A stretch of DNA of 50,966 nucleotides from Thermomicrobiales bacterium (GCA_023957015.1 JAMLHR010000018.1:1-50966), one strand, 5' to 3'. Positions 1-8,597 are shown, counted from the stretch's first letter. Numbers and translations: made by a program. Notes: generated from the sequence alone by a model not told the origin.

Positions 1-465
1 CATGATGGCACCTGCGATTGCACACCGCGTGGTGATCCGCCCGGTGCGGTCTATTTTCCGAACGAGCGTACCCTGGTTGTTGCTGATCGCAAGGGGAACC
101 GACGCGTCGATTCACTCCGCAATATCATCAGCAATCCGCACATCGGCATGCTCTTTCTGGTGCCGGGAACGGATGAGACTGTGCGTGTTAACGGCACCGC
201 CACACTCAGCACCGATCCGGAACTATGTCAACGATTGACGCAACAGGGTGTACCGGCGCAGTTGGTGATTATTGTGGCGATCGAGGAGGTGTTCACGCAT
301 TGTGCCCGTTCGATCCTGCGCTCGAAGTTGTGGCAACCCGATGCCTGGCCGGATACCGACACCATACCCACCCTGGCTGCCATGCTCGCCGAGCAAAAGG
401 ACCTCGAACCGCCCGACGAATCACAGGGCAAGCGCAATGAGGAGTACCGGCAGGTGCTGTATTAG
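1..465 (+). CDS. FMN-binding PPOX-fold (split-barrel) protein, 5'-truncated
   Basis: The reading frame is open from the first base, so the N-terminus lies outside the window. The visible part begins HDGTCDCTPRGDPPG, continues with a strand reading VYFPNERTLVVADRKGNRR, then NIISNPHIGMLFLVPG and VRVNGTATLS. These are the hallmarks of the pyridoxamine-5'-phosphate-oxidase-like flavin-binding split barrel, in the MSMEG_1061-like subgroup. Members bind FMN or F420 and reduce or oxidise small molecules, but the substrate cannot be read from sequence. The stop lies three bases from the stop of the convergent DinB-like gene, with no terminator between them. Family assignment is good; function is unknown. 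Confidence 0.8.
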   Translation, partial: HDGTCDCTPRGDPPGAVYFPNERTLVVADRKGNRRVDSLRNIISNPHIGMLFLVPGTDETVRVNGTATLSTDPELCQRLTQQGVPAQLVIIVAIEEVFTHCARSILRSKLWQPDAWPDTDTIPTLAAMLAEQKDLEPPDESQGKRNEEYRQVLY

Positions 466-468
466 CAC

Positions 469-1125
469 CTACTCCACCAACGGTTCATCCCGCGGACCAA
501 ACACATACAGGTGGTCGATCCACGGCGAGCAATTGCCGCTCCAGGTAAGCGCGCGGACCTGCTTCAGTGATCGCCGACCGCTGGTCAGTCGTCCGATCTC
601 CCACCATCCGATCTCAACTGTGACCTGCGGATCATCGCCACCGATATCCAGCGCAGTTTCTTCTGTCAGTATCCGCAGTGGCTGAATGCCTTCTCCTCGC
701 CAGACATGGTCCAGCGCTTCCAGGTAGAAGAGGGCAACGGTGCGCACGACGTGGAGATCGCGCGACTGGGTATTACCGAGCGCACCCCGGATATCGAACT
801 CGTGGGTCACGGTATCCGCGAGCAGCACGGCACCATAGCGTTCGAAGACATCCGGACGTGTCATCACGCGAGTGTGCCACTCCGCCATCAGATCGCCGAC
901 CGAACGCTCGCCCGCCCGGGCGAGGTGATTTGCTGACCAGTCATCGCTCACGGCCTCGTCCATCCGGCCAGCGCCAGCATCAGCGAACACACCCAGCAGA
1001 TGGGCGACGACATCGCGCACTGTCCATCCCGGACAGGCTGGCACGGCGAGATCGGCGTTGCTGTTGTTCACCAGCGCCTGCATCCGCCCCATGCTCTGTT
1101 GATACAACACGTGATATGACGGCAT
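469..1125 (-). CDS. Maleylpyruvate isomerase (MDMPI)/DinB-like family protein
   Basis: This 218-residue protein has the N-terminal pattern of the mycothiol-dependent maleylpyruvate isomerase family: VPACPGWTVRDVVAHLLG at about residues 28-45, where the histidine after VVA is a predicted metal ligand of the DinB-like four-helix bundle. A second helix pair carries TVTHEFDIRGALG near residues 106-118, and its histidine is another typical ligand. The C-terminal part (ALTWSG, then PWIDHLYVFGP) resembles the accessory domain of these proteins. The family binds a divalent metal and often uses a low-molecular-weight thiol; the actual substrate is unknown. The gene stands alone on the minus strand and faces away from the LysM peptidase gene. 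Confidence 0.75.
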   Translation of the reverse strand: MPSYHVLYQQSMGRMQALVNNSNADLAVPACPGWTVRDVVAHLLGVFADAGAGRMDEAVSDDWSANHLARAGERSVGDLMAEWHTRVMTRPDVFERYGAVLLADTVTHEFDIRGALGNTQSRDLHVVRTVALFYLEALDHVWRGEGIQPLRILTEETALDIGGDDPQVTVEIGWWEIGRLTSGRRSLKQVRALTWSGNCSPWIDHLYVFGPRDEPLVE

Positions 1126-1305
1126 ATTCGCCCCATTTCTCCCCAGACTCGATCAGTCAGGAAGTATAGCCCGACCGTTGTCGCCTTTTGGCGTCAATTC
1201 GTACGTCTGTGCCGTATGGTCACACATTGCGAGCCAATGAGGATTGAATATCCCTGCAATATGGATGAATTGATGCACGAAGTCACTCCAGAACAAATGT
1301 TTGTC

Positions 1306-1364
1306 TTGTCTATCTGGCACAGCATGGCTATAGTCAGACCTGTACGTACATATATGTACGGACA
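1306..1364 (+). promoter_or_regulatory. Promoter with overlapping 24-bp palindromic operator
   Basis: A -35-like TTGTCT (1306-1311) and a -10-like TATAGT (1329-1334) are separated by exactly 17 bases. Seven bases downstream lies a 24-base inverted repeat (1341-1364) in which 11 of 12 base pairs are symmetrical, with the core GTACATATATGTAC. The predicted transcription start falls at the left edge of the palindrome, a classic position for a repressor site. It precedes the LysM-C39 gene, whose ribosome-binding site AGAGGAG is at 1377-1383. The binding protein is not evident in the window. Confidence 0.6.
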
Positions 1365-1389
1365 CAAGTGATGGCTAGAGGAGAGCGCA

Positions 1390-2940
1390 ATGACTATCGT
1401 TCTGGGACGCAGACCAGTGCCGATGCCGGCCAAGACCGAGCAGAAGCGCGAGCAGTGGGTGAATCGATTTCGTGAGGGATCGCCACTCGCCGAAACTGTA
1501 CCGGTAACGACATTCAGTGCGACGCCCGGCGGACCTGCTCCCGTGCCGCTGGCCGAGATTCGCGGTCAGCATCGCGGCATCTACGCCAGCAGCAAGCGGC
1601 ATCGCGGAGCTGCTCCGAATGGTGTGGTGGGACTCTATGCGTCCCGCCTTGATGCCCAGTCCGCCGCACGCCTTTCCCGCACCGAGCCACGGTACATCAA
1701 CCCCGCCAAACGCATCGGTCGCGGTTCCACCGAGCATTACGAGCAACTTCATCCAACTAAAAACCTGCAGTTGCGCACACCGCAGGTGGATATCGATATT
1801 CGCGGTCGTGCGAATGGCGTTGTTGATGGCACCTTCAATGCGATTCAAGGTCTGATCGCACGTCGACCTCACCTGGATTTCTCCGCCTTCTCGCGTCGGC
1901 ACAGCTATCGTCTGGCGAACTCCCGCCGCGCGCTCTACGTCTCTATGGCCGCGCTGGTACTGATGGTTGGTATGGCAACCAGTACCCTGGCGGCATCGCA
2001 GTACCGCTACGAAGTGCAGGAAGGCGATACGCTGGAGGGCATCGCCGCAGAGTTCAATGTCGATCCCGAAGCGATCTACCGTGCCAGTTGGATGCCGAAC
2101 GGTTGGGATATTACCGCCGGTCAGGTGATTGTGATCCCGATGGAAGGCCAATCACCTGCCGAAGCTGCCCAGATGGCTGCTGAACTTGAGGGAACCAGTC
2201 CGTGGGCCGTAGGTGCTCACACCGTTGTTGGTGGCGATACCTTCAACAGTGTCGCCGCAGCCTGGGGTGTTCCGGTCGAGCACCTGGTGGCGTTCAATCC
2301 GGACCTCGAACCGCAGAACCTCATCTCCGGTCAGCGCATCATTATCCCCTGGGAGCGCGACAACGATGTGGCTCGTCCACAGAACACCGCTTCGGCGATC
2401 GTGATGATCGATGTCCCGAACTACAGCCAGACGCATAATCTCAGTTGCGAGTATGCCGCCACTCACGCCGCCACGATGGCCTTTGGTGCCGGTATCCCGG
2501 AGCATGTCTTTGTCAGCGAGGTTCCTCTCTCCGCGAACCCACACTATGGTTATCGCGGCAATATCGATGGTGCCTGGGGTAATACCGATGATTACGGTGT
2601 CTATGCTTCTGCGTTGGTGCCGGTGCTCAACGAGTACGGCTATGTGGGCGAAGTCTTTTATACCGAGGGTGACATCCAGCCACTGATCGCACATCTGGAT
2701 GCTGGCCACCCGGTCGTGACCTGGCTCGGATTCTGGGGCGATACCCGCGTTCGCATGACGGACGATGGTAATTACTCCGTCTTCGCCGGTATGCATGTCG
2801 TCACCGTGGTCGGTTACGATGACCTGGGCGTCTATGTGATGGATCCGGCCAAGGGGGAGACCCACCATTACGATTGGGCTACCTTCAGTGCCATGTGGGG
2901 CATCATCGATGGCATGAGCCTGGCCGTCTATCCGATGTAG
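1390..2940 (+). CDS. Membrane-anchored LysM-C39 family cysteine peptidase
   Basis: The 516-residue protein starts with about 180 basic, probably cytoplasmic residues of no recognised domain, then a single hydrophobic segment (residues 182-203). Outside the membrane follow two LysM modules (about 205-251 and 277-321, each with a GDT motif and ending in IP), which bind peptidoglycan. A papain-like C39 domain (about 338-516) comes last. Predicted catalytic residues are Cys353 (NLSCEYAATHA), His469 (GMHVVTVVGYDD) and Asp485 (MDPAKG). It lacks the ABC exporter parts of bacteriocin C39 proteases, so it is a C39_2-type wall-associated peptidase with unknown substrate. The start is supported by AGAGGAG six bases upstream. 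The long cytoplasmic N-terminus is unusual and could sense or bind partners inside the cell. Confidence 0.85.
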   Translation: MTIVLGRRPVPMPAKTEQKREQWVNRFREGSPLAETVPVTTFSATPGGPAPVPLAEIRGQHRGIYASSKRHRGAAPNGVVGLYASRLDAQSAARLSRTEPRYINPAKRIGRGSTEHYEQLHPTKNLQLRTPQVDIDIRGRANGVVDGTFNAIQGLIARRPHLDFSAFSRRHSYRLANSRRALYVSMAALVLMVGMATSTLAASQYRYEVQEGDTLEGIAAEFNVDPEAIYRASWMPNGWDITAGQVIVIPMEGQSPAEAAQMAAELEGTSPWAVGAHTVVGGDTFNSVAAAWGVPVEHLVAFNPDLEPQNLISGQRIIIPWERDNDVARPQNTASAIVMIDVPNYSQTHNLSCEYAATHAATMAFGAGIPEHVFVSEVPLSANPHYGYRGNIDGAWGNTDDYGVYASALVPVLNEYGYVGEVFYTEGDIQPLIAHLDAGHPVVTWLGFWGDTRVRMTDDGNYSVFAGMHVVTVVGYDDLGVYVMDPAKGETHHYDWATFSAMWGIIDGMSLAVYPM

Positions 2941-2950
2941 ATAATGGTTC

Positions 2951-2990
2951 AAACACCCTGCCAATCACCTCGGTGAACGGCAGGGTGTTT
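2951..2990 (+). terminator. Intrinsic terminator after the LysM-C39 gene
   Basis: A perfect 12-bp stem is formed by AAACACCCTGCC (2951-2962) and GGCAGGGTGTTT (2979-2990) around a 16-base loop, followed by TTG. It begins ten bases after the stop codon. Confidence 0.75.
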
Positions 2991-3084
2991 TGCTGTTCAC
3001 GCGAATAATCGAATTCGATGATCGTTCCATGCTACGATATCGCGGTAACATCCGCTGTTTTCGCATATTCTGAAAGCTGCCTCT

Positions 3085-3690
3085 ATGCCTTCTGGTCGTG
3101 CCAAATTCGCATCCACCGCACAGTTCTCTGGTTTGGATACCTTGGGGGAACTCTTTTCCTCGCGTATCCGGGCGAGTGTGCTCGCATATCTGGTTGCGCG
3201 TGAAGAGGGGCGCTTTAGCCTGACCGAGCTCAGCCGCGCGCTGGACCTCTCGGTCAGTTCCGTTCAACACGAGTGCTACAAGCTTGAGCGATTGGGTGTG
3301 CTCAAGGGGCGGCGTGAGGGAGCTAGCCGTCGCTACTGGCTTGATCGGGAGCAGCCGTTCGTGCCGGTGCTGATGTGGCTGGTGATCACCGTGGTGGGGC
3401 AGAACCAGGTGCTTGGTTATGCCCTGCAGGATATCGATGGTTTGCATGGTGCCGCCATCAGCTATCGTGATGCGACACCGACCCTCACATTGGTCGGCAC
3501 AATCGGTCTGGACCAGCTTGCGATCGCGCAGCAGCGCAGCGAGAAAATCCTGGATCTGCCCACGACCTCCCTTAATGTGGCATTCTATGACCCGGCAACG
3601 TGGAGCGCTGATCGCCACGCGACCGTTCGCGATTTGGATTCGCCACAGGTGTTGGTGGATCACAAGCGTGTGTTCAAGGATCTTTTCTAG
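3085..3690 (+). CDS. Winged-helix transcriptional regulator with a degenerate nucleotidyltransferase-like C-terminus
   Basis: Residues about 18-85 form a winged helix-turn-helix of the ArsR/MarR type: LFSSRIRASVLAYL, then LTELSRALDLSVSSVQHECYKLERLGVLKGRREGASRRYW read as helix-helix-wing. The rest (about 110-201) follows the layout of the minimal nucleotidyltransferase domain often fused to such HTHs: a strand ending TLVGTIGLDQL, then LNVAFYDPATW and SPQVLVDHKRVF. The GS-x(n)-DxD catalytic signature is absent, so it may only bind a ligand. The stop codon directly abuts the ATG of the phosphofructokinase gene, implying cotranscription and coupled translation. The C-terminal fold is inferred from pattern only. 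No strong ribosome-binding site precedes this start. Confidence 0.7.
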   Translation: MPSGRAKFASTAQFSGLDTLGELFSSRIRASVLAYLVAREEGRFSLTELSRALDLSVSSVQHECYKLERLGVLKGRREGASRRYWLDREQPFVPVLMWLVITVVGQNQVLGYALQDIDGLHGAAISYRDATPTLTLVGTIGLDQLAIAQQRSEKILDLPTTSLNVAFYDPATWSADRHATVRDLDSPQVLVDHKRVFKDLF

Positions 3691-5277
3691 ATGCAATCAA
3701 GCCAACCAGCAACTTTGCTCGTGGGACAGTCCGGTGGCGCCACCGCTGTCATCAATGCCAGCCTGGCCGGAATCATCGCCTGTGGGCGAAAGCAGGGTCG
3801 CTGGCAGCGCATTCTCGGTCTGGCGCACGGTATCGAGGGGCTATTCACGCACCGCTTCCACGATCTCACTGATCTCTCCACCGAGCAGGTGCAGCTTCTG
3901 GCTGGTACACCGTCCGCAGCCCTGGGTACCGGTCGGTACAAGCTGAAGGACGATGATCTCGCCCGCGCGGTGCTCACGATGCGCTCGCTGGGTATCACCG
4001 CCTTCGTCTATATCGGTGGTAACGACTCCGCTGACACCGCCCACCGCATCGGAACCTTCGCCCGCAATATCGGCTATGACCTTCAGGTCATGAGCGTGCC
4101 CAAAACCATCGATAACGATCTCCCGGATACCGATTTCTGTCCGGGTTATCCCAGCATTGCGCGCTATCTCGGTACTGCTATGCGTGATGCCGCCTTTGAT
4201 ACGGTGGCATCACCCCAGATCTATCCGGTCAAGTTCATGGAAGTCATGGGCCGTGATGCTGGTTGGGTGGCGGCCGCCTGTACGGCAGGATTCCGCGAAG
4301 ATGAGCAGGATATGCTGCCGCTCCTGTTATTACCGGAACGCGCCCCGGCCACGACATCCGCGGCTCTGGAGGCGATCCAGCGCGACGTCGACAAGCGCGG
4401 CTATTCCGTGGTGGTTGTGCCGGAAACGATGCGCGCTGGCGACGGCAGCCATTTTGGCGGCAACCAACCTGAGTACGTCGATCCGTTCGGGCATCCCTAT
4501 TACGCCAGCACTGGTGCGGCACTGACCCGACTGGTACAGCAGGAGCTCGGTCTGCGGGCGCGCTACGAGAAGCCAGGTACATCCGCCCGCATGTCGATTT
4601 CGCTGGCCTCGCGCATCGATCTCAGCATGGCCTGGAAGCTTGGTGCCGCGGCCATGGATGCGATCAATCGCGGTGAATCAGGTATGATGACGGCCTTGCG
4701 CCGCGTAGCCAACGATCCGTTGGAGTTCGAGATCATTCTCGTGCCGCAGACGAACATCGCCAATCGTGTGCGACATCTGGACGAGGCCTTTATTGGTGCA
4801 GACGGGATGTCCGTCACACCCGCCTTCCACGATTATCTGGAGCCGCTGCTAGGCGAACACCCGTTCCCGACCTATACCCGATTACCGGAGGCTGTCACGG
4901 TCACTGGTGCCGATATGACCTCTGTACCACTGCCGACGCAGCAACCGTCTGACGAGGGTGAGCTTGAGCCTGAGGTTGGTCTGACGATCGGCGATGGCGA
5001 GGACGGACTCGGTGTCGATGATCACGGTCACGAGATCGTCATTCGCATTGGTCTGGATGTGATCGGTACCTGTGGCAACAAGATCGGCGAGGTGGTGGAT
5101 GTCCGCGACAACTATGTTGTGGTGGAGAAGGGTTTCTTCAATCCGGAAGATATCTACGTGCCCATGAGCGCCATCAGCAGCTGTGACGAGCATCACCTGA
5201 AGCTCAACATGAGCCGCGATGCCTCGCTGCATGCCCACTGGGAAATCGAGCCGGATGGTGCGGATACGGGCGTTTAG
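3691..5277 (+). CDS. Predicted PPi-dependent phosphofructokinase fused to a C-terminal DUF2171 domain
   Basis: Residues 1-about 415 are a group III phosphofructokinase, which phosphorylates fructose 6-phosphate at C1. Landmarks are VGQSGGATAVINAS (glycine loop, 11-24), GGNDS (109-113), PKTIDND (137-143) with the catalytic aspartate, and MGRDAGW (186-192). The Asp in GGNDS and the Lys in PKTIDND are the two residues that classically mark pyrophosphate rather than ATP as phosphoryl donor. After an acidic linker (about 416-450), residues 456-513 (GNKIGEVVDV, NYVVVEKGFFNPEDIYVP, then LNMSRDASL) match the DUF2171/PRC-barrel-like family. That fusion is unusual and may couple the enzyme to a regulator or structure. 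The gene abuts the regulator upstream. Donor specificity is predicted, not shown. Confidence 0.85.
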   Translation: MQSSQPATLLVGQSGGATAVINASLAGIIACGRKQGRWQRILGLAHGIEGLFTHRFHDLTDLSTEQVQLLAGTPSAALGTGRYKLKDDDLARAVLTMRSLGITAFVYIGGNDSADTAHRIGTFARNIGYDLQVMSVPKTIDNDLPDTDFCPGYPSIARYLGTAMRDAAFDTVASPQIYPVKFMEVMGRDAGWVAAACTAGFREDEQDMLPLLLLPERAPATTSAALEAIQRDVDKRGYSVVVVPETMRAGDGSHFGGNQPEYVDPFGHPYYASTGAALTRLVQQELGLRARYEKPGTSARMSISLASRIDLSMAWKLGAAAMDAINRGESGMMTALRRVANDPLEFEIILVPQTNIANRVRHLDEAFIGADGMSVTPAFHDYLEPLLGEHPFPTYTRLPEAVTVTGADMTSVPLPTQQPSDEGELEPEVGLTIGDGEDGLGVDDHGHEIVIRIGLDVIGTCGNKIGEVVDVRDNYVVVEKGFFNPEDIYVPMSAISSCDEHHLKLNMSRDASLHAHWEIEPDGADTGV

Positions 5278-5346
5278 TATCGCGTTCGCCATAAAGGCTC
5301 TGTTAAGCTGAAATCAGAACAGCCGCGTCGCCGGAAAGGACTGTCC

Positions 5347-7500
5347 ATGCGAAACCTGCTTGGTCGGTTGCACGCGCGCAACGATGATCAGCGTGCGCGT
5401 ATCGCCACGCTTTGGCGCGCCTCCGTCTTCGGCTCCGATTCGATCCAGCATATTGGCCGTATCTATCAGGTGATGACGGATCTCCGCTCCGTGCGCGATA
5501 CCTGGTGTCGACTCAATCCCACCGAGCAGCAGATCGTGACCTTGCTCTCCGCCGAAGGTGCCGAAGAGTCCACCGCCGCGCGCATCGCCGATGTTCTCGG
5601 CGTGCCAATGGACGATACCGTCCGGGCCATCAACAACCTGTTCGATTGGGGGATCATCTCCGCCAGTAACGATGCCCAGCAACCGATCGATGAGACGTTA
5701 CTCATCCCTGGTGAGCTCATGCTTCTCTTCCGTCGCGTTAACGAAGAGCAGCAGGCCGGGAATCTTAGTAGCTATCCGATCCGACGCCTGCTCGAACTCC
5801 GCGACGATGTCGAACTGGAGATCACGGCAACCAAGTGGGGATTGCGGGCGATGCCCGGTCTGAAGCGCCGCGCGGATGTCATCGCCGAGATCCTGGATGC
5901 CATTCCGGCTCCCGGTCGACTAGAGCAGACCCTCAGCCACCTCAAGCAGCCAGCCGCGTCCATCTGGCGCGCGATGCTGGCCGCCGAGAGTACGGAACCG
6001 CAGCCTTACGATGCGATTGTCGAGCGAGCAGGGCTCACAGTGACCGAGGCACCGATCGGACTGGCGGTTGAACACGCCACCCGACTCCGCGGTGCGCTGG
6101 AGGCGTTGGAAAACTCGCTGCTGGTCAACCACACCTGGCTGCCGGATGGTTCCCGCGGATTATTCATTCCGGACGAACTCCGTAACCCTCAGTCGGTTCC
6201 TGTAAAGGTTGCGCTATCTCCGATCCAACCGTTGCCAGCCGGGAGTGTCCCGAATCCGGTAGTTGTCCACCCGTTCGCGCTGGCCTGGGATGTGCTCACC
6301 GTGGTTCGCGAGATCTCGGCCAAAGGGCCGCCGGTGTGGATACCAGGTCAGGATCTGCCAACGCACTGGCTGCGTATGATCAATAGTCGGCTTTGGTTCC
6401 ATCAGGAGAGCGAACCTCCCATTGGGTATGCGGCCACGCTGCTGCATCTCTCAATGGGTGTGGGTGCGTTGGAGCCTGCACCGCGCACGCCGGGAATGGA
6501 GAGGGCGGCGATCAAACCGGTCGTTGGTCGCAATATCCGCTGGTGGCGTTCGCTCAGCTTCGCCGAACAAACCGAGCGATTGCGCCAGCAATGGTTGAGC
6601 ACGGATTTCTGGGTCGAAGGTCGGGAGTCCGGCGAGATCGAGATTCGGGCTGCAGATTGGATTCGATTCCGCCATCGCTTGCTGACCGCGATCGCCCGCT
6701 TCGATCCCAACGAGTGGGTGATGGTGCACGATGCCAGCCTTCGTCTCGCAGAGCAGGATCTTACCATTCTCGGTGACACGTTTGATGCCATTGCCATGCG
6801 ACCGGAACAGCGTACGCGGCGGATGGCGATTGCTGCGGCGATCGAGGTCGAGTTAACAACTGCCTTCCGCTGGTTCGGATTCGTGGAGATGCAGTTGTTG
6901 GATACGCGCGGATTCGCCATGCGGGTGACACCTGCTGCCGTATTGGCGGCGCGTGAGATCGGGGCCATGCCGGAATCGACTGATCCGACAGGTGGTCCGG
7001 CCCTGACCGTCAACCACGAGGGTGTGATCGTGTTACGACGACCGGCACCGATCCATATCTGGAGCCTTACTGCCTTTGCCGATAACGAGCAGCTCTCGCC
7101 CCAGGCTATTTATCAGATGCGACCGCAGAGCCTGGGACAAGCTCTCGGAGCTGGCTTCGATCTCGACCAGATTCAGACGTATCTGGAGCAGCACAGTGGT
7201 CAGCCGCTTCCAGTACCACTCGAGACCAAGCTGCGCGAATGGACCGCTGGCTACAAGCGCGTCAAACTCCGACGGGCAACGGTTCTGGAGCTCGATATCG
7301 CGCACGGTGTTAGTGATCTCACCTCGATGTTGACCTCTGCCGGATTCACCGTGGTGCCGTCTGACGGCCCGACCGTGATCGTCATGCTACCGGATACGGG
7401 CGATGATCCTGCCGCCGCCGAGAGCAAGCTTACCAAGGCCTTGCGCAAAGCCGGCTACGTGGGTCTGTGGATGAAACCACAGGATGATGTACCCGGGTGA
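5347..7500 (+). CDS. Large protein with helicase XPB/Ssl2-like (Helicase_C_3) domain
   Basis: The 717-residue protein has no Walker A or DEAD motifs. It begins with a helical winged-helix-like region (NPTEQQIVTLLSAEGAEESTAARIADVLGVP at about 58-88) that resembles a DNA-binding segment. The C-terminal third (about 550-670) carries the helicase-associated XPB domain pattern: VNHEGVIVLRRPAPIHIWSL, then YQMRPQSLGQALGAG and YLEQHSGQPLPVPLETKLREW. Such proteins are frequent in Actinobacteria and Chloroflexota and their role is unknown; they may bind DNA. The start is supported by GGAAAGGA (5335-5342). It follows the phosphofructokinase by 69 bases on the same strand. Confidence 0.65.
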   Translation: MRNLLGRLHARNDDQRARIATLWRASVFGSDSIQHIGRIYQVMTDLRSVRDTWCRLNPTEQQIVTLLSAEGAEESTAARIADVLGVPMDDTVRAINNLFDWGIISASNDAQQPIDETLLIPGELMLLFRRVNEEQQAGNLSSYPIRRLLELRDDVELEITATKWGLRAMPGLKRRADVIAEILDAIPAPGRLEQTLSHLKQPAASIWRAMLAAESTEPQPYDAIVERAGLTVTEAPIGLAVEHATRLRGALEALENSLLVNHTWLPDGSRGLFIPDELRNPQSVPVKVALSPIQPLPAGSVPNPVVVHPFALAWDVLTVVREISAKGPPVWIPGQDLPTHWLRMINSRLWFHQESEPPIGYAATLLHLSMGVGALEPAPRTPGMERAAIKPVVGRNIRWWRSLSFAEQTERLRQQWLSTDFWVEGRESGEIEIRAADWIRFRHRLLTAIARFDPNEWVMVHDASLRLAEQDLTILGDTFDAIAMRPEQRTRRMAIAAAIEVELTTAFRWFGFVEMQLLDTRGFAMRVTPAAVLAAREIGAMPESTDPTGGPALTVNHEGVIVLRRPAPIHIWSLTAFADNEQLSPQAIYQMRPQSLGQALGAGFDLDQIQTYLEQHSGQPLPVPLETKLREWTAGYKRVKLRRATVLELDIAHGVSDLTSMLTSAGFTVVPSDGPTVIVMLPDTGDDPAAAESKLTKALRKAGYVGLWMKPQDDVPG

Positions 7501-7626
7501 TCTCGTATATGTGAGACGCATGGCTTCGCAATATATGAGAAGCCCACCTCAGCCCAACTATCTAGTATGAGATTGGTAGCAATTGCTGCCATGACCGAGT
7601 CGTTTTAGACAAAGGAGCAACGACCA

Positions 7627-8412
7627 ATGCCAAAGAATGACCAGATCATCTACGGTGCCCCATGCTGGGTGGATCTGACCAATACCGATATCGAAGGCAC
7701 CAAGTCCTTCTACAATGCCCTCTTCGGTTGGGACTTTGCCGATATGGGCGAGGATTTTGGCCACTACAACATCATCACGATTGGTGAGGATGCCGTTGGT
7801 GGTGCCATGCAGTACAGTCCGGAGTTCATGGGACCCAATCCCATCAACGCCTGGTCGGTGTACTTCTCCGCCCCCAGTGCTGAGGAGGCTGTTGCCAGTG
7901 CGGTTGCCCATGGCGGCACGGTGATGGCCCCGCCGATGCAGGTGGCGGAACAGGGAACGAATGCGGTGGTCTTCGATGCCACTGGTGCCGAGTACGGTAT
8001 CTGGCAACCGGATCAACGCGTCGGCTTCGATCGCTGGGGCGAGCACGGTTTTCCTGGCTGGTTCGAGATGCAGACGCGCGATTTCGATGCTTCCGTTGCC
8101 TACTACTCATCGGTTCTGCCGGTAGAGCTCGGCGATGAGCCCATGCCAGAAGGCATGAGCTACAAGACGCTCAATATCAACGGGCAGCCGCATGCCGGAA
8201 TCTATGATGCAACGACCGTCATGCCGGAGAGTGTGCCAAACTACTGGACCATCTATTTCATCGTGAACGATACGGACACTGCGGTTGCGATTGCGCAAGC
8301 CCATGGCGGCACTCTGGTCATGCCAGCGATGGATTCACCACATGGACGCATGGCCGGTCTCACTGATCCCGCTGGCGCGTTCTTCTTTGTCATCAACGAC
8401 GACGAGTCTTAG
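7627..8412 (+). CDS. VOC superfamily protein with two glyoxalase-like domains
   Basis: The 261-residue protein is a tandem of two vicinal-oxygen-chelate domains. The first runs about residues 8-125 (PCWVDLTNTDIEGTKSFYNALFGW at its start) and the second about 138-258 (FPGWFEMQTRDFDASVAYYSSVL). Each ends with the strand pattern GGT-(V/L)-MP and then DPxGA or DATGA. This layout matches the CFP-30B-like hydroxylase or glyoxalase group. Family members bind a metal and act on small electrophiles or antibiotics; the substrate here is unknown. The start is clear from AAAGGAG (7610-7616). It overlaps by four bases with the convergent small membrane protein gene. Confidence 0.85.
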   Translation: MPKNDQIIYGAPCWVDLTNTDIEGTKSFYNALFGWDFADMGEDFGHYNIITIGEDAVGGAMQYSPEFMGPNPINAWSVYFSAPSAEEAVASAVAHGGTVMAPPMQVAEQGTNAVVFDATGAEYGIWQPDQRVGFDRWGEHGFPGWFEMQTRDFDASVAYYSSVLPVELGDEPMPEGMSYKTLNINGQPHAGIYDATTVMPESVPNYWTIYFIVNDTDTAVAIAQAHGGTLVMPAMDSPHGRMAGLTDPAGAFFFVINDDES

Positions 8413-8597
8413 TCAGGTCTACGTTTGTCCGGAACCGATGGTCCGAATTGCAGGATTAGCAGCAGGATCAGATCGCTGAACGCCACCGCCACGAGGATTG
8501 CCTGAAGTGGCATCTCCACCTGGCTGGCGATGATCAGCATCACCAGTACTCCTGCGCCCAACACGAACTTGACGATCGGATTGATGGAAGGGGTCAT
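8409..8597 (-). CDS. Small two-helix membrane protein, function unknown
   Basis: This 62-residue product has two hydrophobic stretches, about residues 8-25 (VKFVLGAGVLVMLIIASQ) and 30-50 (LQAILVAVAFSDLILLLIL), and a charged tail KRRPD. It lies downstream of L25 on the same strand but is separated from it by a strong hairpin, so it probably has its own promoter. It overlaps the end of the VOC gene by four bases. I do not recognise a family. Evidence for being real is the clean two-helix topology filling the gap. Confidence 0.5.
   Translation of the reverse strand: MTPSINPIVKFVLGAGVLVMLIIASQVEMPLQAILVAVAFSDLILLLILQFGPSVPDKRRPD

Noticed and set aside
1375..3696. Three back-to-back open frames on the minus strand (258, 270 and 243 codons) opposite the LysM-C39 and regulator genes.
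   Set aside because: They mirror the codon structure of well-identified plus-strand genes, show no family motifs, and lack ribosome-binding sites.
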